From: Blastopirellula retiformator
GTDB taxonomy: Bacteria; Planctomycetota; Planctomycetia; Pirellulales; Pirellulaceae
Length of the DNA stretch: 64,000 nt
Assembly (NCBI RefSeq): GCF_007859755.1
Contig: NZ_SJPF01000004.1
Coordinates: forward strand, 558,894 to 622,893
Direction of reading: 5' to 3'
Shown in pieces: positions 1 to 7,561 of the stretch. The translations under genes and the position numbers were made by a program. Under the pieces are notes generated by a model that saw only the letters and a program-made list of their open reading frames with translations, searched no databases and was not told the origin of the DNA. Within the stretch, counting starts at the first letter, position 1. Each line of letters begins with the position of its first letter.

Positions 1-105
1 CTGGTGGGAGCGTTTGTTCCTTCGCGGTCGATTCCCTGGCGCAGAAGCCGGTATGCCCAAGGCGAACTAGACGTCGCCCGATAATTCGACGCACTTACAT
101 ACAAG

Positions 106-145
106 CGCCGAGCCAGAGATCGTTCACCTCTGGCTCGGCGTTTTT
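106..145 (+). terminator. Rho-independent terminator
   Basis: A perfect 13-bp stem (106-118 pairing with 128-140, sequence CGCCGAGCCAGAG and its complement) with a 9-nt loop is followed by a T run at 141-145. It would terminate a plus-strand gene whose 3' end lies in the first ~85 bases, facing fabI. Bases 1-84 are open in more than one frame (stops at 68-70 and 82-84), so the frame of that upstream gene cannot be chosen. Confidence 0.85.
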
Positions 146-174
146 GTTTTCTTGCGTGTGAAAGGGGTCCAAAC

Positions 175-1017
175 TTACTTGACGCCCAGTTGGCCCTTCA
201 TCTCTTTGACCACGTCCAGCATCCGGCCCGGGCTACCCATCTGGTTGTAGCCGCCGTCGACATGCAAGATCTCGGCCGTTACGCCTTGCGACATGTCCGA
301 CAGCAAGTAGCTGCCCGCCTTGCCGACTTGCTCGTGAGTGATGCCGTCGCCGGTCGGGGCGATCGCCGCGTACATCTCCAGCATTTCCTTGGCGCCGACG
401 GCGCTGCTGGCCAGCGTCTTTAGTGGGCCGGCGCTGATCGCGTTGACGCGAACCCCATCCGGGCCCAGGTCGAAGGCCAGGTATTTGACGATCGAATCAA
501 GCGCCGCTTTGCAGACGCCCATCATGTTGTAGCCCGGCACGATTCGCTCGCCGCCGTAATAGGTCATCGCACAGACCGAGCTGTTCTTGCTCAAGATCGG
601 TCGGGCCGCGTTGGTCAGCGCGATCAAGCTGTAGGCGCTGATATCCATCGCCAACTTAAAGCCTTCGCGGCTGCACTGGACCGTCGGCACCCGCAGATCT
701 TCCAGCGACGCAAACGCCACCGAGTGCAGCAAGAAGTCGATCTCGCCAAACTCTTGCTTCGTCTTCTCCATCACCTCGGCGATATTCTCGTTCGACTGCA
801 CGTCCAGCGGAACCAGGAACTTCGCGTTCGGGTTTCCTTCGATCAGCTTGCTGACGCGGTGTTGGTTCTTCTTGCGGTCGTCTTCCGGCTTGTCCGGCAG
901 GTGAGTAAATCCGCACTGCCCGCCGGCCGCCATGATTTGCTCAGCAATCGCCCAAGCGATCGAGTGATTGTTGGCGACGCCGACGATCAGCCCTTTTTTC
1001 CCCTCGAATAGTTGCAC
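175..1017 (-). CDS. fabI: Enoyl-[acyl-carrier-protein] reductase (NADH)
   Basis: This 280-residue protein has the normal FabI length and catalyses the last reduction of each fatty acid elongation cycle in the cytoplasm. The N-terminal Rossmann motif GVANNHSIAWAIA (residues 13-25) is typical of FabI-type short-chain dehydrogenases. The catalytic Tyr and Lys sit in a Y-x6-K pattern (Y163, K170), followed by the RVNAISAGP segment common to this family. The start ATG at 1017 has a purine-rich GGAGGAGATCTC stretch just upstream. It is divergent from the sigma-54 activator at 1202 and convergent with whatever ends near base 84. The family assignment is secure from sequence. Confidence 0.95.
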   Translation of the reverse strand: MQLFEGKKGLIVGVANNHSIAWAIAEQIMAAGGQCGFTHLPDKPEDDRKKNQHRVSKLIEGNPNAKFLVPLDVQSNENIAEVMEKTKQEFGEIDFLLHSVAFASLEDLRVPTVQCSREGFKLAMDISAYSLIALTNAARPILSKNSSVCAMTYYGGERIVPGYNMMGVCKAALDSIVKYLAFDLGPDGVRVNAISAGPLKTLASSAVGAKEMLEMYAAIAPTGDGITHEQVGKAGSYLLSDMSQGVTAEILHVDGGYNQMGSPGRMLDVVKEMKGQLGVK

Positions 1018-1201
1018 TGCGAGATCTCCTCCGCCTAGCGTCCAAATAGTCTGCGGCTCTTAAACCGTGGTAATAATTGCCCAGAATACCCGTTTCCGGC
1101 CCCTCTCAAAAGCGGACTTCCTGATACGTCCAGCTCCACGCCCGAATCATTTTGATAACATACAGGCGTAATCCTTTGACGACGGTAACGGAGACCCCGG
1201 C

Positions 1202-3154
1202 ATGGGCGGAGCCCAATACGACGAAATCGAATCGGCCCTCGCCCTTGGCGAAGCGCAAAATCTGCTCGGCGCCCGGCACCTGCGGGTCGTCGCCCTGGCC
1301 ACCGCCGCCGATCGGCTCGAAAAATACCTGCACGACGCCCTCGACGCCATCTTCCAGCAGGGCTCGGCCGACTACTTGGCGGTCGCCGCCCGCAATAACC
1401 TCGGCCAATGGGCTACTCTGGCCGAAGCAGGCCGCCGGCATTCGCTGCCTAACGCCGCTTTGGTCGCCGCCGTCGATGCCCGCGAAACCGTCCTGGCCGA
1501 AAACTGGCTGACCGTCGCCATCGGCGGCCACCCCACACAGTCGCTGGTCTTGGCCGTCTGCACCACGCCGCAAGCCGCCCCCTCGCTGAAGGTCCGGGTC
1601 GCCATGACGGCCCATCTGCTGGGGTACGGCGTCGCGATGATTCGCGAGCGGAACGCTCGCCAGGCTCGGCTGAAACGGCTCGAGCAACTCCTCACCATCA
1701 TCGAGTCGTGGCAGAAAACCCGCGACATGCGCACCCTGCTGACCGAAATGGCCGAAGCGGCCGCCGATCTGTTCGGCGCCGAGCGGGCCAGCATCTTCCT
1801 ATGGGATCGCCCGAAGAAAACGCTCGTCGGTCGCCCGGCTCTCGGTATCGAAGGTGGCGAACTCCGCGTCCCTGACGACCGCGGCGTCGTCGGCCATGTT
1901 GTGCAAACGGGCGAACCACGCCGTGTCGATGAGCTTGAGCAAGACGAGATCAACCGCGACATCGATCAGTCGCTCGCCTTTCATACCCGCAACCTCCTCT
2001 GCGTTCCGCTGACCGGGCGCCGCGGCCGCATCTTTGGCGCCTTCGAGCTGATCAACAAGCTGCAAGGCAACTTCACCGCCGAAGATGAAGTCGGCCTGAC
2101 CGAGCTTGCCCAGCACGCCTCTTCCGCCCTCGAAAACACCCAGGAAACCGAGAAAATCCTCGCCAGTCGCAATCGCCTGGCCGATGCCGCCGCAGCCGCC
2201 GCCGAGCTGATCGGCGACTGCCCCGCCATCGCCACGCTGCGCGGCACGATCCGCCGCGTCGCCGAGTCAAACCTGCCGGTGCTGGTCCTCGGCGAGAACG
2301 GTACCGGCAAGGAAGTCGTCAGCCAATCGATTCACTTCCGCAGCGATCGCCGGGCTCAGCCGTTGGTCGCGGTCAACTGCGCCGCCGTCCCCGACACGCT
2401 GCTCGAAAGCGAACTCTTTGGGGCAGAGAAGGGCGCCTACACCGGGGCCGACGAAACCCGACCCGGCAAGTTCGAGCTGGCTGATGGCGGCACTCTCTTC
2501 CTCGACGAAATCGGCGACCTCACCCTCGCCGGCCAGGCCAAGCTCCTCCGCGTGCTAGAAGACCAGCAGATCACCCGCGTCGGCGGAACCAGCGAGATCC
2601 AGGTCGACGTCCGCATCATCGCCGCCACCAACCGCGATCTGGGCGAGCTAGTCCGGGCCAAGAAGTTCCGCGAAGACCTCTTCTTTCGCCTGCATGTGGT
2701 GACGATCGAACTGCCTCCGCTCCGCGAGCGCGACAACGACGTCGTCACCCTGGCCAACCATTTCCTCCACCATTTCGCCCTCAAAACAGGCCGCCACACG
2801 CCGACTCTCTCCGCCGGCGCCCAGCGCCGCTTGCTCGTCCACAATTGGCCCGGCAACGTCCGCGAACTCCGCAACACGATGGAGCGGGTCATTTTCCTCC
2901 ACAGTGAAGACGTGATTCAGCCCGAGTCGCTGCAGTTCCACTCGCTCGACGCCCCCGACGAGGGCCCGATGAACATCCCGCTAAACGACGCAACTGCTGA
3001 ATTTCAAAGACGTTACATCCAACGCCACGTCGACGCCGCCCAAGGCAACATCAGCGCCGCCGCCGAAAAGATCGGCATGCACCGCTCGAACCTCTACCGC
3101 AAAATGAAGCAGCTCGAAATGCTCGATTCGACCTCGAACCGCGACGACGATTAG
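1202..3154 (+). CDS. GAF-domain sigma-54-dependent transcriptional activator
   Basis: This 650-residue protein is an enhancer-binding regulator of sigma-54 RNA polymerase. Residues about 1-150 form an N-terminal region I do not recognise, possibly a degenerate GAF. A GAF sensor domain follows (about 175-315), then the AAA+ domain with Walker A GENGTGKE, the sigma-54 contact loop as GAYTGA instead of GAFTGA, Walker B LFLDEIGD and the arginine-finger region. A Fis-type helix-turn-helix at the C-terminus (GNISAAAEKIGMHRSNLYRKM) binds DNA. There is no receiver domain, so it probably senses a small ligand rather than a phosphorelay. Tyr for Phe in the loop is seen in functional family members. It is preceded by a purine-rich GGAG and is divergent from fabI. 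Its target genes are unknown. Confidence 0.92.
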   Translation: MGGAQYDEIESALALGEAQNLLGARHLRVVALATAADRLEKYLHDALDAIFQQGSADYLAVAARNNLGQWATLAEAGRRHSLPNAALVAAVDARETVLAENWLTVAIGGHPTQSLVLAVCTTPQAAPSLKVRVAMTAHLLGYGVAMIRERNARQARLKRLEQLLTIIESWQKTRDMRTLLTEMAEAAADLFGAERASIFLWDRPKKTLVGRPALGIEGGELRVPDDRGVVGHVVQTGEPRRVDELEQDEINRDIDQSLAFHTRNLLCVPLTGRRGRIFGAFELINKLQGNFTAEDEVGLTELAQHASSALENTQETEKILASRNRLADAAAAAAELIGDCPAIATLRGTIRRVAESNLPVLVLGENGTGKEVVSQSIHFRSDRRAQPLVAVNCAAVPDTLLESELFGAEKGAYTGADETRPGKFELADGGTLFLDEIGDLTLAGQAKLLRVLEDQQITRVGGTSEIQVDVRIIAATNRDLGELVRAKKFREDLFFRLHVVTIELPPLRERDNDVVTLANHFLHHFALKTGRHTPTLSAGAQRRLLVHNWPGNVRELRNTMERVIFLHSEDVIQPESLQFHSLDAPDEGPMNIPLNDATAEFQRRYIQRHVDAAQGNISAAAEKIGMHRSNLYRKMKQLEMLDSTSNRDDD

Positions 3155-3279
3155 CCCCCCAGCAAAAAAAGGAGGAGGAAACCTGGAGCCCTCCTTGGTG
3201 AATTCCGATGTTACCGTTACATTATGGAATTCGAGGGAACGCGAACCTGCCGACAAGCAGTTGCGTCTCCTAAGAAAAC

Positions 3280-3352
<73 letters not shown>

Positions 3353-3363
3353 CTCAATCATTC

Positions 3364-3390
3364 AGCTGGCCCCCACGGGTCAGCTTTTTT
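3364..3390 (+). terminator. Terminator of tRNA-Lys
   Basis: A 9-bp stem (AGCTGGCCC with GGGTCAGCT, one G-T pair, 4-nt loop) is followed directly by a T run, 12 nt after the tRNA. Confidence 0.85.
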
Positions 3391-3501
3391 CTTGCGCGCT
3401 GCTCGCGTCTATCTATCTTTACTAGCCCGCCGCGCGAGCAAGGGAATCGGGCCGGCAGTAAAAACGACGAATGTCTAATGACTAATGCCTAAACCAGAAG
3501 G

Positions 3502-3919
3502 CCCATCCGCCGGACCGGACCGGACCGTTCTCAATTCTTAAACACACCGGAAAAACTGGACCACCGCGCCCCGTTTTTTTCCTTGGTGCCATGCTCTTAT
3601 CGCGTCTTCGCGAGAAGAGCATGGCATCGCCCCAAAACTGGACCGCCACTTTCGATTTTTTCCTTCCCCGTTACAACTCCCATCCCCCCAACCACTTCGG
3701 CCGCCCCGTGGTTTCCGCCCCCAGCCCCAGCACGGCCGCCTCCACACCTGGACCGGACCGGCGCATTTTTTTTCGTCCCCCGGGTGGCCCGTCCGGCCTG
3801 CTTCAGACCGGGCGGGTCGCGTAGCGACAAGATGCCTCCCCATCCGCCCCACCGGACCGGACCGTTCTCAATTTTCAAACACGCCCAAAACTGGACCGCC
3901 GCGCTTCGTTTTTTTCGCC
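3502..3919. repeat. Imperfect direct-repeat cluster with GGACCG motifs
   Basis: No gene is seen from 3391 to 4018. Two copies of an ~80-bp unit lie at 3502-3585 and 3839-3919, offset by 337 bp. Each starts CCCATCCGCC, carries CGGACCGGACCGTTCTCAAT, then ACTGGACC, and ends in a run of seven T. Partial copies (AAAACTGGACCGCC... with a T run at 3634-3662, and ACCTGGACCGGACCGGCGC with eight T at 3746-3773) lie between them. The stretch sits between tRNA-Lys and the defence operon. Predicted ORFs here are low-complexity and overlap the repeats, so I do not call any. Confidence 0.7.
3587..3626. repeat. Long hairpin (CATGCTCTT type)
   Basis: A 40-nt near-perfect palindrome has arms of 12 bp (TGCCATGCTCTT with its complement), one A/G mismatch, 5 more pairs (TCGCG/CGCGA) and a TCTT loop. 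A related hairpin with GCATGGCTCTTTC arms lies at 16566-16616, which suggests a dispersed palindromic family. Confidence 0.7.
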
Positions 3920-4018
3920 AGCAACATCTCCGTCCGCTTTCCGCTTTCCCTCCGCCCCTGCAATCGAGCACGAATTCGTGCGCTTTGTCAAGAAAAGAAG
4001 CGGACGATACGGGGTCGA

Positions 4019-6250
4019 TTAGTCACCAGGAAGTAGTCCCTCCTGACGCAGCACACAAACAGCACCTTGAACGTCCAGGTAGTCATGCGCAATCGCTTTT
4101 GCAAGCAGAGGCTCGGCGACTAAATCATCGAATTTACCGCGTCTCAACCCACCAGACTTTCTCGCCAGTTCCCTTGCGTCGATGTCGGCGAGACGCAGCG
4201 TCTTCCACCGTTCCCGAACAAAATCAACTCCAACATCAAAGTCCAGAGTCAAACGGTGGAAATCCGGCGTAGGATTCAGGCCAATTCTTTCCGCCAGCAG
4301 TTTCAAGGTGTTGAAAATCTTGGTTCCCGTCCAAGGGAACCAGGTGCATTTTCCGCCTGAGCGAGATACGAACGACGTCTTTTCAAGCCCCGTTTGCAGT
4401 GCGATGCCCCGGGCCTCCTGAAGCATTTGGCTCCCCATTTCATTCAGGTAGCGATACTGAGTCGTCGATATTAGCGCGTCTCGCATCTTGGCCACAACCC
4501 GTGCATGGATTTCCATAGATCCGCTAGAAAACCTTGGTAGCTTCTTTCCTTTTGCTGGTCGTACCAGTATCTCTCGTCGCTCGTGTACGATCTCCTGAAT
4601 TTGCCAGCGACGGCCGGCGAATAATATGTGATCGCTCACCTCAGGCATATCAAATATCCCGCTTGGCAGTTTACCCAGAACTTCTCCGCCCTGAATCAAC
4701 GAATACTCCAAGCCGCTTTGAAACGCGGCATAGAACGAGTAGTGCTCGACGATCGCTTCGCCATCCGGCGCCAGCAGCAAATCTCCTCCGTCCATTTGTT
4801 CGACGATTCCCTTCGCGCCTAGGCTGCGCAATACGCCAGCGAATAACCCGCGATCGACTGCTCGAAAAGCCCCACGCCCACAAAGTCGATCAAAGATTTC
4901 TCCAGCGTGACAGCCGCCTGTTTCCGCCAAGACGCTTAAAATCTGGTGCGTCAGAGTGCTGAGGTCCAATTGGTCGATCTGCGGCGGTTCGACCCATTGA
5001 GGTTCCTGCAGCATCAATTCGGTGAGGGCAATCGCCCGCAACAGGTCGGGATAGACTCGATCGATCACCGGGTCGGTCGCAGGAACTTTGCGCTGGCGGA
5101 CGTAGACCCGCATGCATTGTGGTTCACCGTCTCCTCGTCCGCTGCGTCCCAGACGCTGAACTTGCGAATTCACCGTAAAGGGGGAATCGATATGTCCAAC
5201 TGCAGCTACGGAGCCAATGTCGATGCCCAGTTCTAGCGTCGAAGAACAAACCGTCGTGCGCGGTCGATCTCCCTGCATTTGCTGTTCGGTGAATTCGCGA
5301 ATCTCCTTGCTGAGCGAACCATGATGGATCAGGAATTCCTCCGGGCGATTTTCCAAGCGACAGCGTTCGTTCAGCAGGTGACAATACAACTCGACGTCGG
5401 TCTTGTTGTTCGCGAACACCAAGTTTCGTTTTCCAACGAAGTGCTTGAAGATATCGTCGGCGATGGCCCGATGAAATTCTTGCTCCTCATCTTCCGCGGG
5501 CCTTTGCTCTTCAGGTCTGCGACTCTTCGGCGGTGCCAAGTCTGCCCGATAGCCGTGAATCTTAAACATCAACCGCTTTTCGCCTGACGGCCCCCTAATC
5601 AGTTTCACAGCGCGATCCCGGTCGGGCCGCAACCAATTCTCATATTGGGGGAAAGAATCGCCAAGCGTCGCCGAAAGGCCAATCATTCGGAACGTCTCCG
5701 CGGCATGGCGCTGCAGTCGAAACAGCAAGCTGCGTAGATGCGTTCCGCGTTCGCTACCGACCAACGCGTGAATTTCGTCAATCACGACGTATTGCAGCGA
5801 GCGAAAGAGATTGGGAAGTTGGTTCTTACGATTAATAAAAAGCGACTCAATCGATTCCGGTGTGATCAGCAATACGCCGGACGGCCGTTTGAGCAGCAGT
5901 TTCTTTTGGCTGGCGCTGACGTCGCCATGCCAGCGATGAACCGGAATCTCGGCTCTTTCGCAAAGTCGCTCCAAACGGCGGAATTGATCGTTGATGAGCG
6001 CTTTGAGCGGACCGACGTACATCGCCTGTACGGAATCGGCGGGCTCAGTGAATAGCTGCGACAAGACCGGCAGGAATGCCGCCTCCGTTTTACCGGCAGC
6101 GGTCTGCGCCGAAATCAGCAAATCGGATTCTTCACCGAAGAAGCGGCGAATCGCTTCCTCTTGAAGCGGACGTAAATCTCGCCATTGCATGTCCCACAAG
6201 ATGCGTTGGATCGGTCGGGCCAAGAGATCAAACGCCGGGCGTTCGCTCAC
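4019..6250 (-). CDS. Lhr-like DEAD/DEAH superfamily 2 helicase, Shango SngC-type
   Basis: This 743-residue protein is a superfamily 2 helicase resembling the Lhr group. Visible motifs are motif I AQTAAGKTE (residues 48-56), Walker B DEIH (158-161), motif III SAT (193-195) and motif VI QRLGRSGRG. The long C-terminal half, after the two RecA-like domains, is the accessory region usual in Lhr-like proteins. Its ATG overlaps the stop of the upstream ATPase gene by 4 bp (6247-6250), so the two are translationally coupled. Together with the BrxD-like ATPase and the TerB-domain protein it matches the three-component Shango anti-phage system, in which this is the helicase component. A role on invading DNA is inferred from that system, not shown here. 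Confidence 0.88.
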   Translation of the reverse strand: MSERPAFDLLARPIQRILWDMQWRDLRPLQEEAIRRFFGEESDLLISAQTAAGKTEAAFLPVLSQLFTEPADSVQAMYVGPLKALINDQFRRLERLCERAEIPVHRWHGDVSASQKKLLLKRPSGVLLITPESIESLFINRKNQLPNLFRSLQYVVIDEIHALVGSERGTHLRSLLFRLQRHAAETFRMIGLSATLGDSFPQYENWLRPDRDRAVKLIRGPSGEKRLMFKIHGYRADLAPPKSRRPEEQRPAEDEEQEFHRAIADDIFKHFVGKRNLVFANNKTDVELYCHLLNERCRLENRPEEFLIHHGSLSKEIREFTEQQMQGDRPRTTVCSSTLELGIDIGSVAAVGHIDSPFTVNSQVQRLGRSGRGDGEPQCMRVYVRQRKVPATDPVIDRVYPDLLRAIALTELMLQEPQWVEPPQIDQLDLSTLTHQILSVLAETGGCHAGEIFDRLCGRGAFRAVDRGLFAGVLRSLGAKGIVEQMDGGDLLLAPDGEAIVEHYSFYAAFQSGLEYSLIQGGEVLGKLPSGIFDMPEVSDHILFAGRRWQIQEIVHERREILVRPAKGKKLPRFSSGSMEIHARVVAKMRDALISTTQYRYLNEMGSQMLQEARGIALQTGLEKTSFVSRSGGKCTWFPWTGTKIFNTLKLLAERIGLNPTPDFHRLTLDFDVGVDFVRERWKTLRLADIDARELARKSGGLRRGKFDDLVAEPLLAKAIAHDYLDVQGAVCVLRQEGLLPGD

Positions 6251-7557
6251 AGGGTGAACTCGCTAAGGTCATCATCTTCGGCAACGAATTCGTCTTCGTC
6301 CGATTTCGTTAGCGTCGACGTCGCCGAAATCGCTTGCAAATGATCCTGCCAGCTCTTGTTGCTATCCTGTTGCAACATGTTCAACAGGTTGACAAAGTCG
6401 CGAACCGTATCGCGCGGCGTCTGAAAATAGGCGGCCCCCATTCGCGTATTGCAATCTTGCAAATAGGCGATGATCCCATCATTGGGCAATGGCGAGCTTT
6501 CGGAGTCCCCTCCGGCGTGCACTCGGCGAATGTTGTCGAGCAGCACATAGCAATCTTCGGGACTCAGATTCTCCAATTGAATCACCGGTGACGACATATC
6601 TTGTTGTCCCTCGGAGGCGAAGCGGTTGGGCGCCAATCGAGTCGCCAGCGCCTCGTAGCTATACAAACCACGGCGCGGATCGCTCATGCATTGGTCCGTC
6701 CCGGCAAAGAGAAACGCCAATCCTTCGACGCGTCCTTGCAGGCAATCGTTAATAATCCGCAGAAGCGCTTCGTAGTTCCGATTTCTCGCCGCCGTGCTGG
6801 CAAGCCGATGCGACAGCACCACCAATTCATCGATGCTTACCAGCAAACCGGCATATCCGGCGATTCGGACGAACTTGGCGAATAGCTTGAGATAGTCGTA
6901 GAAGCCGGAGTCGTCGATGATGGAACGGACGCCGAGGTCCTGGCGAGCTTCAGTCTTCGTGGAATACTCGGCCCTGAGCCATCGTATTGCGCAACTCTGC
7001 ACGTCTTCGTTGTGGGCGAGAAATCCTTCGTAGTATTTGGTGATTACCGTTACGAAGTCAAATCCGCTCACCAAGTCTTGCAGCGGTTTCAGCAGACGAG
7101 TGAATTCTCGCTTGACGTCTTCTTCGGACCCGCCGCTGCTGCGAATTTGATGATCAACGTCGCCTATCCAGCGTTCGACGACATTCTGCAGGGCGCTACC
7201 GTCGGGACGCGAACGCGTCGAGACATTTCGCATCAACTCGCTATACAAAGACCGCGCCTGGCCGCCGGAGCCATGAAATCGTCGTTCGGTGGTGATGTCG
7301 GCTTGAGCAACGACGAATTTTCGCTGCTGGGCGACATTGCGGACCAAGTTCAGAAAAAACGTTTTGCCGCTTCCAAATCGCCCCACAATAAACCGAACCG
7401 ATGCTCCACCTTGCTCGACGAGGTTTAGATCGCCGATCAACGCTTCCACTTCCTTCAAACGCCCAACCTGGATGTGATGCAAACCAATCGCAGGGACGAC
7501 GCCTGCGCCGAGGGATTGAAGAATCGCCGCTTGTTCTCGGGGGGAAAGCTTCGCCAT
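6247..7557 (-). CDS. BrxD-type P-loop ATPase (DUF2791), Shango SngB-type
   Basis: This 436-residue AAA-like ATPase resembles the BREX ATP-binding protein BrxD. It has Walker A GRFGSGKTF (residues 59-67), Walker B-like LLVSIDEL (IDE at 242-244) and a sensor-like stretch LAFLFAGTDQ. The last ~25 residues are acidic. It is the middle gene of a tightly packed minus-strand operon: 4 bp separate it from the TerB gene upstream and 4 bp overlap with the helicase gene downstream. ATPases of this family pair with helicases in several defence systems. The TerB partner points to Shango rather than BREX, since no methylase, PglZ or BrxC gene is nearby. Confidence 0.87.
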   Translation of the reverse strand: MAKLSPREQAAILQSLGAGVVPAIGLHHIQVGRLKEVEALIGDLNLVEQGGASVRFIVGRFGSGKTFFLNLVRNVAQQRKFVVAQADITTERRFHGSGGQARSLYSELMRNVSTRSRPDGSALQNVVERWIGDVDHQIRSSGGSEEDVKREFTRLLKPLQDLVSGFDFVTVITKYYEGFLAHNEDVQSCAIRWLRAEYSTKTEARQDLGVRSIIDDSGFYDYLKLFAKFVRIAGYAGLLVSIDELVVLSHRLASTAARNRNYEALLRIINDCLQGRVEGLAFLFAGTDQCMSDPRRGLYSYEALATRLAPNRFASEGQQDMSSPVIQLENLSPEDCYVLLDNIRRVHAGGDSESSPLPNDGIIAYLQDCNTRMGAAYFQTPRDTVRDFVNLLNMLQQDSNKSWQDHLQAISATSTLTKSDEDEFVAEDDDLSEFTL

Positions 7558-7561
7558 GTTC

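Noticed and set aside
3583-4272. Plus-strand ORF of 229 codons after tRNA-Lys
   Set aside because: It runs through the repeat cluster and then into the 3' end of the helicase gene, with Pro/Arg-rich low complexity.
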